A stretch of 55,396 bases of DNA from Rubrivivax sp. (GTDB lineage: Bacteria > Pseudomonadota > Gammaproteobacteria > Burkholderiales > Burkholderiaceae_C): contig JAIXWM010000025.1 in assembly GCA_027491255.1 (NCBI GenBank), forward strand, positions 1-55,396, given 5' to 3'. The position numbers and the translations under genes are program-made. This document shows, piece by piece, positions 26,071 through 35,269 of this stretch; within the stretch, counting starts at the first letter, position 1; each line of letters begins with the position of its first letter. The notes below the pieces were generated by a model. That model did no database searches. It saw nothing but the letters and a program-made list of their open reading frames with translations, and was not told the origin of the DNA.

Positions 26071-27013
26071 CGTCGGCCCCCTTCCACAGCAGCGGGAACA
26101 GCGGATGGTCCAGCGGTGCCCCGGCCGGCAATTCGTCGGCCAGGCCGGGGAACTCGGGCGAGGTCTTCCAGCGCCGCGGCGCGTGGCGCATGTCGTCGCC
26201 CAGGAAGCGCACCGAGAACACGCGCCGTCGGCGCCCGGGCTCGACCCCGCCCGTGGCGTGCAGCGTCAGCATGTGGAAGGCCACTGCGTCGCCGGGCTCG
26301 AGCGCCCAGCCGATGATGGGGTGCGGCGCGTCGGCGCGGCCGCGCGTGGCCTCGATGTCGGGCAGCTCGGCCAGGGAGCCCTCTGGAAACCAGCGCGCCT
26401 CGTTCGTCATGAAGGTGCGTGGCATCAGCCAGGGGCCCCGGTGCGTGCCGGCGGCGAACTCGAGCGTGGCCGCGCGGCTGACGGGGTCGGCCGGGATCCA
26501 GAAGCTGACGTTCTGCAGGCCGTCGACGTTGTAGTAGGGCTGGTCCTGGTGCCAGGGCGTGGGCTGGCGGGTGCCGGGCTCCTTGGTCAGCATGTGGTCG
26601 TGGTAAAGGCGCGCGGTGCCGCTTTGCATCAGCCGCGCGGCGACGGCAGCCAGCGCCGAGCCGAAGATCAGCTCGCGGTAGGGTGCGATCTCGCGCCAGT
26701 TGCAGAAGTCCTCGATGAAGAAGCCCGGGTCGTCGGGGCGGCTGGCGACGATGGTGCGCGGGCTGGGTGCAGCCAGGTTGGCGTCGAGGCCGGCGCGCAG
26801 CAGCGCCAGCTCGGACGGCGTCAGCAGCCCGCGCAGGCACACCGCGCCGTCGCGCGCGTAGGCCTCGGCCGTGGCGGCGTCGACGAGCGCTGCCGCCCGG
26901 GCTGCCGCGCCAGGCGCCTGGCTGCTGCGGCCCGGCTCGAAGGCGGCCGCCTGGGCAGCGGCGGCGGCTGGCGTGCCTTGGCGGGCGGGCGGCGCGGAGG
27001 TTGCGCTGTTCAC
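26048..27013 (-). CDS. Phytanoyl-CoA dioxygenase family oxygenase within the hut operon
   Basis: This 321-residue Fe(II)/2-oxoglutarate-type oxygenase follows an Ala-rich 40-residue leader. The metal motif HQD is in TPWHQDQPYYN, the distal His is in LHATGGV, and the arginine for 2-oxoglutarate is in RRRVFSVRF. The GTG at 27013 overlaps the hutC stop as GTGA, so it is co-transcribed with the hut genes. Histidine degradation as known does not need an oxygenase. Possible roles are feeding a modified histidine (for example N-methylated) or another imidazole into the pathway (hypothesis). It differs clearly from the PhyH-like protein at 1648-2523. Confidence 0.88.
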   Translation of the reverse strand: MNSATSAPPARQGTPAAAAAQAAAFEPGRSSQAPGAAARAAALVDAATAEAYARDGAVCLRGLLTPSELALLRAGLDANLAAPSPRTIVASRPDDPGFFIEDFCNWREIAPYRELIFGSALAAVAARLMQSGTARLYHDHMLTKEPGTRQPTPWHQDQPYYNVDGLQNVSFWIPADPVSRAATLEFAAGTHRGPWLMPRTFMTNEARWFPEGSLAELPDIEATRGRADAPHPIIGWALEPGDAVAFHMLTLHATGGVEPGRRRRVFSVRFLGDDMRHAPRRWKTSPEFPGLADELPAGAPLDHPLFPLLWKGADDAAGAPV

Positions 27014-27759
27014 GGCGCGAATTCTCCCGAGAGCTGGTAGCGCGAGCCCGGGTGCACCAGGCGGCCGAGCGTGATGACCGCGTCGCGCGTGAAGGTGCGG
27101 CGCACGACCACGAGGCAGGGCGCGCCGGGATCGATGCGCAGCAGCGTGGCCTCCTGCGGGGTGGGGCGCGAGGACTCGATGGTGTACTGCGCGCGCCAGA
27201 GCTGCGTGTGCTCGAACAGGTACTGCGTGGGCGTGGTGCGGGTGAAGTCGGCTTCGAGGTAGCCCGGGGCGCAGGCCGGGTTGACATAGCGGTCCTCGCA
27301 CTGCAGCGGCACGCCGTCTTCCAGGTGGAGGATCAGCGTGTGGAAGACGCGCGCGCCGGTCGCCACGCCGAGCTGCGCCGCGAGTGCCTTGGGTGCCGTC
27401 TCTGGCTGCTGCAGGTGCACGACGGCCTCGTGGCGGTGCCCGCGCGCGGTGATCTCCTCGTGCAGGTCGCGGATCGTCAGCGTGCTCGAGACCCGATGCA
27501 GCGGCGCGGCGAAGGTGCCCACACCCTGCGTGCGCTGCACCAGGCCTTCGGCCTGCAGTTCGCGCATCGCGCGGTTGACGGTCATGCGGCTGACGCCGAA
27601 GCGCGCCACCAGCTCGGCCTCGGACGGCATCGGCGTGCCGGCAGGCCACAGCCCTTGGGCGAGGCCGTCCTTCAGGTGCTGCTTCACGCGTGCGAAGGGC
27701 GCCGCGGCCGCACCCTCCACGGTGCCGGACCGGGACGCCAGCGGGCTCGGGAAAACCAT
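27010..27759 (-). CDS. hutC: Histidine utilization repressor, GntR/HutC family
   Basis: This 249-residue repressor has a winged helix-turn-helix (PSEAELVARFGVSRMTVNRAMRELQ, seen as MPSEAELVARFGVS and MTVNRAM, residues about 42-72). It is followed by a UTRA ligand domain that should bind urocanate, the usual hut inducer. It is first in the leftward operon and lies 9 bp from the operator-promoter at 27767-27801. From that position it can repress itself, the leftward operon and hutU. Confidence 0.94.
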   Translation of the reverse strand: MVFPSPLASRSGTVEGAAAAPFARVKQHLKDGLAQGLWPAGTPMPSEAELVARFGVSRMTVNRAMRELQAEGLVQRTQGVGTFAAPLHRVSSTLTIRDLHEEITARGHRHEAVVHLQQPETAPKALAAQLGVATGARVFHTLILHLEDGVPLQCEDRYVNPACAPGYLEADFTRTTPTQYLFEHTQLWRAQYTIESSRPTPQEATLLRIDPGAPCLVVVRRTFTRDAVITLGRLVHPGSRYQLSGEFAP

Positions 27760-27766
27760 GGGTGCA

Positions 27767-27801
27767 GTCTACTTGTCTGAACCTGTCTAGACAAGTAGAG
27801 T
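27767..27801. promoter_or_regulatory. Symmetric divergent hut promoter with HutC operator
   Basis: A perfect 10-bp inverted repeat, CTACTTGTCT (27769-27778) and AGACAAGTAG (27789-27798), is separated by 10 bp. The inner CTGTCTAGACAA (27783-27794) is a second, near-perfect palindrome suited to a GntR-type dimer. The same bases give TTGTCT-N17-TAGAGT on the plus strand (27773-27801) and TTGTCT-N17-TAGACT on the minus strand (27795-27767). Two superimposed promoters facing hutU and hutC are therefore likely, both covered by repressor. Confidence 0.7.
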
Positions 27802-27883
27802 GCAACCCTGATCCATTCCCTGGTAATCGGGTCTGGCGCCACGGTCTGCATCGCGGCACCGGCACCCGTTGGAGGCCGCCACC

Positions 27884-29605
<1,722 letters not shown>

Positions 29606-29643
29606 AGTCCGGGATCGCTTCGATGCGCGCCGGCGTGGTCTCT

Positions 29644-29752
29644 GGCGCTGGGGGGCAGGGCACCGTGCTCCGCTCATGTCCCCCGGTCCCCGCCTGGCGG
29701 CGGGAACCTCCTCCTTTACTTCGCTGCGCACGGCGCCCTGCCCCCCAGCGCC
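29644..29752 (-). ncRNA. Structured repeat element, copy 1
   Basis: An outer stem pairs 29644-29661 with 29735-29752 (18 perfect pairs), then one mismatch, then 29663-29667 with 29729-29733. Inside lie two blocks shared with copy 2: TCCGCTCATG (29669-29678) and a 21-bp block at 29708-29728 containing CTCCTTTACTTCGC. A small CCCGCC/GGCGGG hairpin lies between them. The single stem mismatch (29662/29734) becomes a G-U pair only if the minus strand is the RNA, which sets the strand. It would lie opposite the hutU-hutH transcript. RNA nature is inferred; it could also act as a DNA repeat. Confidence 0.5.
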
Positions 29753-29810
29753 GGCCGGCGCCTGTTCATCCGTCGCTAACCACCGGCAGCGCATGGGGCC
29801 ATGCGGGCAC

Positions 29811-29981
29811 GCCTGGGAGGGTCGGTGGGTGTCGCAGCGAAGTAAAGGAGGAGCACCGGGCGCAGCCCGGTGCGGAGGAGAGAGCCCGGACACGCACAGT
29901 CCGGTGGACTGTGCGTGCCTGGCGAGCGCCCGGGGCTCTTGCCCCGGGCATGAGCGGAGACACCCACCGGCCCTCCCAGGC
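29811..29981 (+). ncRNA. Structured repeat element, copy 2
   Basis: An outer 23-bp stem pairs 29811-29833 with 29959-29981; the only non-Watson-Crick pair is T29822 with G29970, a G-U wobble in plus-strand RNA. Its sequence is unrelated to the copy 1 stem. Inside are the same two blocks, inverted: a 21-bp block at 29833-29853 containing AAGTAAAGGAGG, and CATGAGCGGA at 29949-29958. Between them are three perfect hairpins: 29853-29861/29865-29873, 29891-29902/29906-29917 and 29928-29936/29941-29949. TAAAGGAGG is a perfect match to the 3' end of 16S rRNA. Confidence 0.55.
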
Positions 29982-30057
29982 CCGCGACGTGCTGGCGCGC
30001 CGACAGCGTGACTTGGAAGGCCGCCGCGCGAGCCCCATGACCAACGGAACCCCATGA
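29950..30057 (+). CDS. Possible 35-residue small ORF overlapping the hutH start
   Basis: This frame begins at the ATG inside the conserved CATGAGCGGA block ([10 protein letters not shown]...) and ends MTNGTP with a TGA that overlaps the hutH ATG as ATGA. The nearest strong ribosome site (TAAAGGAGG) is about 100 nt upstream, beyond three hairpins that could bring it closer when folded. There is no homologous domain, so it may only be a translational coupler or chance. Confidence 0.25.
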   Translation: MSGDTHRPSQARDVLARRQRDLEGRRASPMTNGTP

Positions 30058-31607
30058 TCCTCACTCCCGGCAGCCTTACCCTCGACGACCTCAGGGCCGT
30101 GCACGGCGCGGTGCCTGCGCAGGCGCTGCGTATCGATCCTGCCGCGTTGCCCGCCATCGAGGCGAGCGCAGCCGCCGTCCAGCGTGCGGCGCGGGGCGAG
30201 GCGCCGGTCTACGGTGTCAACACCGGCTTCGGCAAGCTGGCCAGCACGCGCATCGACGCGGACGACCTGGCGGCCCTGCAGCGCAACCTGATCCGCTCGC
30301 ACAGCGTGGGCGTGGGCGCGCCGATGTCGGCGCCCGTCGTGCGCCTGATCCTGGTGCTGAAGGCCGCCAGCCTGGCGCGCGGGCACTCGGGCGTGCGGCC
30401 GGTGGTCATCGACACGCTGCTGGCGGTGTTCAACGCCGGGCTCGTGCCGTGCATCCCTGAGAAGGGCTCGGTCGGTGCCTCGGGCGACCTGGCGCCGCTG
30501 TCGCACCTGACGCTGGCGCTGATGGGCGAGGGCGAGTTCGTCGTCGATGGCGCGCGCCGTCCGGCCGGTGAGGTGCTGCAAGCCCATGGCATCGCGGCGC
30601 TGGAACTGCAGGCCAAGGAAGGCCTGGCGCTGATCAACGGTACTCAGGTCTCGACGGCGCTCGCCTTGCATGCCTTGTTCACCTTCGAGCCGGTGCTGGA
30701 GGCTGCGCTGGTCGTCGGCGCGCTGACGCTGGATGCGGCGCGCGGCAGCGACGGGCCCTTCGACCCGCGCATCCACGCGCTGCGCGGGCAGCCCGGGCAG
30801 ATCGACGTGGCGCAGGCCTACCGCGCCCTTCTGGCGGGCAGCGAGATCCGGGCCTCGCACCGCGAGGGCGACGACCGTGTCCAGGACCCGTACTGCCTGC
30901 GCTGCCAGCCCCAGGTGGTCGGCGCCTGCCTGGACCAGTTGTGCCACGCCGCGCAGGTGCTCTGGCGCGAGGCGAACGCCGTCACGGACAACCCGCTGGT
31001 CTTCGTCGACGCGCAGGGCCGCGGCGAGTTGGTCTCCGGCGGCAATTTCCACGCCGAGCCGGTGGCGCTGGCCGCCGACGCGATGGCGGTGGCCATCGCC
31101 GAGGTCGGCGCGATCGCCGAGCGCCGCATCGCGATGCTGATCGACGCCAACGTCTCGCGCCTGCCGCCCTTTCTGTGTGCCGATCCGGGGCTGAACAGCG
31201 GCTTCATGATCGCGCACGTGACGGCCGCCGCGCTGGCCAGCGAGAACAAGTCGCTCGCGCACCCGGCCAGCGTCGACTCACTGCCCACCAGCGCCAACCA
31301 GGAGGACCACGTCAGCATGGCCACCTTCGCGGCGCGCCGCCTGCAGCCGATGATCGACCACGTCGCGCACATCGTCGGCATCGAGTGGCTGGCCGCGGCC
31401 CAGGGCATCGAGTTCCTGCGGCCGCTGAAGAGCTCGGCAGCGCTGGAGGCTGCGCACGCGATGCTGCGCGCCCGCTGCGCCGCCATGATGCAGGATCGCC
31501 ATCTGGCACCTGACATCGAAGCCGCCACCGCGCTGGTGGCCGACGGCTCGGTGGCGCGCCTGCTGCGGGCTCTGCCGGGTCTGCCGGCGCTGCGCGTCGC
31601 GGGCTGA
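30054..31607 (+). CDS. hutH: Histidine ammonia-lyase
   Basis: This 517-residue enzyme deaminates L-histidine to urocanate, the first step of the pathway. The Ala142-Ser143-Gly144 triad in [14 protein letters not shown] cyclises to the MIO cofactor. Other hallmarks are [12 protein letters not shown] with the catalytic Tyr53, [26 protein letters not shown] and [10 protein letters not shown]. The start overlaps the stop of a small frame as ATGA and has only a weak ribosome site (GGAA). The gene is the second rightward hut gene, after an unusually long leader containing the structured elements. Confidence 0.97.
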   Translation: MILTPGSLTLDDLRAVHGAVPAQALRIDPAALPAIEASAAAVQRAARGEAPVYGVNTGFGKLASTRIDADDLAALQRNLIRSHSVGVGAPMSAPVVRLILVLKAASLARGHSGVRPVVIDTLLAVFNAGLVPCIPEKGSVGASGDLAPLSHLTLALMGEGEFVVDGARRPAGEVLQAHGIAALELQAKEGLALINGTQVSTALALHALFTFEPVLEAALVVGALTLDAARGSDGPFDPRIHALRGQPGQIDVAQAYRALLAGSEIRASHREGDDRVQDPYCLRCQPQVVGACLDQLCHAAQVLWREANAVTDNPLVFVDAQGRGELVSGGNFHAEPVALAADAMAVAIAEVGAIAERRIAMLIDANVSRLPPFLCADPGLNSGFMIAHVTAAALASENKSLAHPASVDSLPTSANQEDHVSMATFAARRLQPMIDHVAHIVGIEWLAAAQGIEFLRPLKSSAALEAAHAMLRARCAAMMQDRHLAPDIEAATALVADGSVARLLRALPGLPALRVAG

Positions 31608-31702
31608 GCCAGACGACGGTGGAGAAGGCCTTGCTCAGCGCAGGAATCGCCACTGGGGGTCCACCCCGTGACCCCGTGTCCAAGCGCCTTGTCGTGCCGG
31701 GC

Positions 31703-32044
31703 TCACGTATCGGGAAGCGTGTCAGCAATTCTCTGGACGTTCGACCGCAACCCCGGGAGGTCCTTCTCGACCATCGCTCAGACCGCCTCGAGGTCGACCT
31801 TGAAGTAGCCGTGGGTGAGGCGGTCGCGCGCCCCGGCGATCAGGCGCCAGGGCACGGCCTGTTCGGCGGCGGTCAGTTCGGGACTGAGGCGCTTGACGGC
31901 CTCGCCGATGATCTCGAGCTGCCTGATGACAGCGCTCTGGGTCTTGCGGTCGGACAGAAAGCCTGCGCGGCCCGTCTCGGTGAACTCCTCGATCGCCGAG
32001 ATGGCTTCCAGGATGTGCCTCAGCCAGAGCCTGTCACGGTCCAT
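31703..32044 (-). pseudogene. hepT: HEPN-domain toxin (HepT/DUF86) gene with in-frame stop
   Basis: This encodes a HEPN RNase-like toxin. Translation from the ATG at 32044 gives 88 residues, including the active-site motif R-x4-H-x-Y (RDRLTHGY), and stops at a TGA (31780-31778) just after VDLEAV. Reading through gives 24 further residues (AMVEKDLPGLRSNVQRIADT...) that match the family's C-terminal helix, where a tryptophan normally follows V. A TGG-to-TGA change is therefore the simplest explanation. The active-site motif survives, but the last helix is lost, so the product is probably unstable or inactive. It overlaps mntA by one base (TGATG). Confidence 0.8.
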
Positions 32045-32334
32045 CACAGGGGGCGTGCCTGCGCGATGATCTGCGAAGCCAGATCTGGATCGAGCTCGCG
32101 CTCGGTGAGCAGATCCACCGGCACCCCCAGCGTGTCTGCGATGTCCTGCTGCAGCGCCACGACGGTCAGCAGCGATGTCCCGGCGGGCAGGTCCACCAGC
32201 AGGTCCAGGTCGCTGTCGTCCCGGTCTTCCCCCCGGGCCGTCGATCCGAACACGCGAACCCGGCTCGCGCCGCGTGCAGCAGCCAGTTCGAGCACTTCGG
32301 TGCGATGGTTGGACAGAGCCGCTGAAGGTCGCAT
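32044..32334 (-). CDS. mntA: MNT-type nucleotidyltransferase antitoxin
   Basis: This 96-residue minimal nucleotidyltransferase has G30-S31 in VFGSTARG and the acidic pair D42-x-D44 (SDLDLLVDL), the GSx10DxD signature. In HEPN/MNT modules this enzyme neutralises the HEPN toxin by adding AMP to a tyrosine of the R-x4-H-x-Y motif. It precedes and is coupled to the disrupted hepT gene. The module lies between hutH and the NitT-type importer and is unrelated to both. If hepT is dead, mntA is left without a partner here. Confidence 0.85.
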   Translation of the reverse strand: MRPSAALSNHRTEVLELAAARGASRVRVFGSTARGEDRDDSDLDLLVDLPAGTSLLTVVALQQDIADTLGVPVDLLTERELDPDLASQIIAQARPL

Positions 32335-32518
32335 ACGGGAATTGTGGCATCGCGCTGTCGTCCGCCGTGCTCGGGCTCGGACCCAGGGACGCGCGCTGTC
32401 GGATCGTTCCCGGTCACCGCCTGTGGGCTGAATACACTGCGCCCGGAGCGCATCCCAATGCTGCACGCCGTTCAGCGCTGCCTTTTTTACCGCAACCCCC
32501 CGACCCGGAGGAAACCCC

Positions 32519-33472
32519 ATGAAGAAAACCCTGCTCACCCTGGCCGCCGTCGCGCTGGCCGCCTTCGGCACCGCTGCCTCGGCCCAGCAGACCAAGGTCG
32601 CCATCGGCATCTCCGGCTGGACCGGCTTTGCGCCGTTGACGCTGGCCCAGGAGGCCGGCCTGTTCAAGAAGCATGGCCTGGACGTCAGCATCAAGAAGAT
32701 CCCGCAGAAGGACCGTCACCTCGCCATCGCCTCGGGCGACATCCAGTGCGCGGCCACGACGGTGGAGACCTGGGTGGTCTGGAACGCCAACGGCGTGGCC
32801 ACGACGCAGATCTTCCAGCTCGACAAGAGCTTCGGCGCCGACGGCATGGTGGTCAAGGCCGGCATCAACAGCATCAAGGACCTGAAGGGCAAGACCGTGG
32901 CCGCCAGCGCGCCCGGCACCGCGCCCTACTTCACACTGGCGTGGATGCTGCGCGAGAACGGCATGAGCGTGAAGGACGTGAAGGTCGTCAACCTCGAGCC
33001 GCAGGCGGCCGCCAACGCGATGATCGCCGGCACGGCCGGCATCGACGCGGCGATGACCTACGAGCCCTTCCTGAGCGCGGTGCGGGCCAAGCCCGAGGCC
33101 GGCCGCATCATCGCCACCACGCTGGACTACCCGATGATCATGGACACCTTCGGCTGCACGCCGAAGTTCCTGGCCGACAACCCGCGCGCGGCCAAGGCCC
33201 TGGCCGATGCCTACTTCGATGCGCTGGCGATGATCAAGGCCGAGCCGAAGAAGAGCTTCGGCATCATGGGCGCCGACGTCAAGCAGACCGCCGAGCAGTT
33301 CGAGGCCAGCCAGGCCTACCTGCGCTGGCAGGACCGCGAGGCCAACAGGAAGTTCTTCGCCGGCGAGCACGCCGAGTTCAGCCGCAAGGCCGCGCAGATC
33401 CTTATGGAGGCCGGCATCATCCGTGCGCTGCCCGACATGAGCAAGCTGGCCGACACGCGCTTCATCCAGTGA
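32519..33472 (+). CDS. NitT/TauT-family ABC transporter substrate-binding protein
   Basis: This 317-residue periplasmic protein has a 22-residue signal peptide (MKKTLLTLAAVALAAFGTAASAQ) and the SsuA/TauA/NMT1-like fold. Typical segments are WTGFAPLTLAQEAGLFKKHGL (read as GWTGFAPLTLAQ and LFKKHGL), LKGKTVAAS and the hinge around TYEPFL. AGGAAA precedes the ATG. Its permease and ATPase genes follow. The location next to hut could mean uptake of histidine, urocanate or a related imidazole, but family members also import sulfonates, nitrate, pyrimidine precursors and phthalates. Confidence 0.92.
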   Translation: MKKTLLTLAAVALAAFGTAASAQQTKVAIGISGWTGFAPLTLAQEAGLFKKHGLDVSIKKIPQKDRHLAIASGDIQCAATTVETWVVWNANGVATTQIFQLDKSFGADGMVVKAGINSIKDLKGKTVAASAPGTAPYFTLAWMLRENGMSVKDVKVVNLEPQAAANAMIAGTAGIDAAMTYEPFLSAVRAKPEAGRIIATTLDYPMIMDTFGCTPKFLADNPRAAKALADAYFDALAMIKAEPKKSFGIMGADVKQTAEQFEASQAYLRWQDREANRKFFAGEHAEFSRKAAQILMEAGIIRALPDMSKLADTRFIQ

Positions 33473-33478
33473 GCAGCC

Positions 33479-33521
33479 GGCGCGGGCTCCCCGGCCGGCG
33501 ACCGGCCGGGGAGCCCGCGCC
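33479..33521 (+). promoter_or_regulatory. 20-bp intercistronic hairpin after the binding-protein gene
   Basis: Bases 33479-33498 pair perfectly with 33502-33521 around the loop CGA. The stem is almost entirely GC and starts 7 bp after the stop codon. There is no T-run, so it is more likely an mRNA stabiliser or partial attenuator between the binding-protein gene and the permease gene than a full terminator. Confidence 0.65.
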
Positions 33522-33551
33522 CGGCCCTGTGAGCCTGCCGGACCCCTGCCG

Positions 33552-34331
33552 ATGAAACCCCTGACCCCCGTCTCCGCGGGCGCCCGCATCGCGCTGGGCG
33601 TCGCCTTCTTCGTGGTCTTCGTCGCCGCGTGGTCGGCTGCCACGTTTTCCGGCTACGTCAGCAAGACCTTCCTGGCCGACCCCTGGACCATGCTGAAGTC
33701 CGGCTGGATGCTGCTGACCGAGATGGGCTTTGCCGAGGACATCGGCATGACGGTGTGGCGCGTGGTCGGCGGCTTCGCCATTGCCGCGGCGATCGCGTTG
33801 CCGCTGGGCGTGGCGATGGGCGCGTACAAGCCGGTGGAGGCCTTCTTCGAGCCCTTCGTCAGCTTTGCGCGCTACCTGCCGGCCAGCGCCTTCATCCCGC
33901 TGCTGATCCTGTGGGCCGGCATCGGCGAGGCGCAGAAGCTCGCCGTCATCTTCATCGGCAGCTTCTTCCAGCTGGTGCTGATGATCGCGGTGACGGTGGG
34001 CAACACGCGGCGCGACCTGGTCGAGGCGGCCTACACGCTGGGCGCGGGCGACCGCTCGCTGGTGTGGCGGGTGCTGATCCCCGGCGCGGCGCCCGAGATC
34101 GCCGAGACGCTGCGCATGGTGCTGGGCTGGGCCTGGACCTACGTCATCGTGGCCGAGCTGATCGGCGCGTCCAGCGGCATCGGCCACATGATCACCGACA
34201 GCCAGGCGCTGCTGGCCACCGACCAGATCATCTTCGGCATCATCGTCATCGGCCTGATCGGCCTGGTCAGCGACCTGCTGTTCAAGGCGCTGAACCGGCG
34301 CTGGTTCCCTTGGGCAGCGCTGGGGCGATGA
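33552..34331 (+). CDS. NitT/TauT-family ABC transporter permease
   Basis: This 259-residue permease of the SsuC/TauC family has about six membrane helices. The EAA-loop equivalent is EAAYTLGAGDRSLVWRVLIPGAAPEI, visible as EAAYTLGAG and RVLIPGAAPEI, and the region FARYLPASAFIPLLILWAGIGE is typical. It lies between the binding-protein and ATPase genes and forms the membrane channel of that importer. Confidence 0.94.
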   Translation: MKPLTPVSAGARIALGVAFFVVFVAAWSAATFSGYVSKTFLADPWTMLKSGWMLLTEMGFAEDIGMTVWRVVGGFAIAAAIALPLGVAMGAYKPVEAFFEPFVSFARYLPASAFIPLLILWAGIGEAQKLAVIFIGSFFQLVLMIAVTVGNTRRDLVEAAYTLGAGDRSLVWRVLIPGAAPEIAETLRMVLGWAWTYVIVAELIGASSGIGHMITDSQALLATDQIIFGIIVIGLIGLVSDLLFKALNRRWFPWAALGR

Positions 34332-34338
34332 GGGCGCC

Positions 34339-35121
34339 ATGAGTCCCATCCTCCAGATCCGCGGCGTCGAGCGCCGCTTTGCCGGCGCCGGTGGCGGCAC
34401 GCTGGCGCTGCAGGCCACCGACTTGACGGTCGCCGAGAACGACTTCGTCACCATCCTCGGCCCCAGCGGCTGCGGCAAGAGCACGTTGCTGCGCATCGTC
34501 GCGGGGCTGGACCAGCCCACCGCCGGGGAGGTGTTGCTCGACGGCCGCCGCGTCCACGGCCCCGGCGCCGACCGCGGCATGGTGTTCCAGAGCTACACGC
34601 TCTTTCCGTGGCTGAACGTGCTCGACAACGTCTGCTTCGGCCTGCGCGAGCGGGGCCTGCCGCGGGCGCAGCAGCTCGAGATCGCGCACGGCTTCATCGC
34701 CAAGGTGGGGCTGGCCGGCTTCGAGGCGCACTACCCCAAGCAGCTGTCGGGTGGCATGCAGCAGCGCACCGCCATCGCCCGCGCGCTCGCCAACGGTCCG
34801 CGCATGCTGTTGATGGACGAGCCCTTCGGCGCCCTGGACCACCAGACGCGCGAACTGATGCAGGAACTGCTGCTGGCGATCTGGGAGGCCGAGCGCAAGA
34901 CCGTGCTCTTCGTCACCCACGACATCGACGAGGCCGTCTTCATGGCCAGCCGCGTCGTCGTGATGAGCGCGCGGCCAGGCCGCATCAAGCTCGACCGCAC
35001 GGTCGAACTGCCGCACCCGCGGCACTATTCGATGAAGACCACACCGGACTTTGCTGCGCTGAAGGCTGAGCTGACCGATTGCGTACGTGCCGAGGTGCTG
35101 AGGGCACAGCAGGTGCGGTGA
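34339..35121 (+). CDS. NitT/TauT-family ABC transporter ATP-binding protein
   Basis: This 260-residue SsuB/TauB-type ATPase has Walker A GPSGCGKST, Q-loop VFQSYTLFPW, signature LSGGMQQR, Walker B MLLMDEPFGALD and switch His in VTHDIDEA. It starts 7 bp after the permease gene and is the last gene of the operon. A convergent hairpin follows at 35241-35261. Confidence 0.95.
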   Translation: MSPILQIRGVERRFAGAGGGTLALQATDLTVAENDFVTILGPSGCGKSTLLRIVAGLDQPTAGEVLLDGRRVHGPGADRGMVFQSYTLFPWLNVLDNVCFGLRERGLPRAQQLEIAHGFIAKVGLAGFEAHYPKQLSGGMQQRTAIARALANGPRMLLMDEPFGALDHQTRELMQELLLAIWEAERKTVLFVTHDIDEAVFMASRVVVMSARPGRIKLDRTVELPHPRHYSMKTTPDFAALKAELTDCVRAEVLRAQQVR

Positions 35122-35240
35122 TCGGGCGCGCCGCCGGTGAATCGAGCGGTTGCTGGCCCTCCGCCCCCTGACACCTGCCGCCATCGTCAGATCAGATCGG
35201 CAAAGCGAGCCAGATCGCGCAGGCAAGGACACAGGAGATC

Positions 35241-35261
35241 CCCGGAAGGGGTCCTTCCGGG
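35241..35261. terminator. Convergent terminator-like hairpin
   Basis: CCCGGAAGG (35241-35249) pairs perfectly with CCTTCCGGG (35253-35261) around a GGT loop. It sits in the 148-bp gap between the rightward ATPase gene and the leftward permease gene, 8 bp before the latter's stop codon. No T-run is present. Confidence 0.5.
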
Positions 35262-35269
35262 TCGAGGCT

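Larger units (their letters stand above)
29606..30053. other. 448-bp intercistronic region between hutU and hutH
   Basis: The gap is far longer than others in these operons. It is occupied mostly by two inverted copies of a structured element (29644-29752 and 29811-29981, listed separately). No recognisable protein domain lies in it. The only coding candidate is a 35-codon frame at 29950-30057 overlapping the hutH start. Confidence 0.8.

Noticed and set aside
29644..29752. Rho-independent terminator of hutU
   Set aside because: The stem is very long with a loop of more than 60 nt and no T-run. The shared internal blocks with the second element show it is part of a repeat family, not a simple terminator.
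31619..32431. A 270-codon plus-strand protein across the toxin-antitoxin region
   Set aside because: It is antisense to the MNT and HEPN genes, whose motifs and overlap are clear, and has no recognisable domain.
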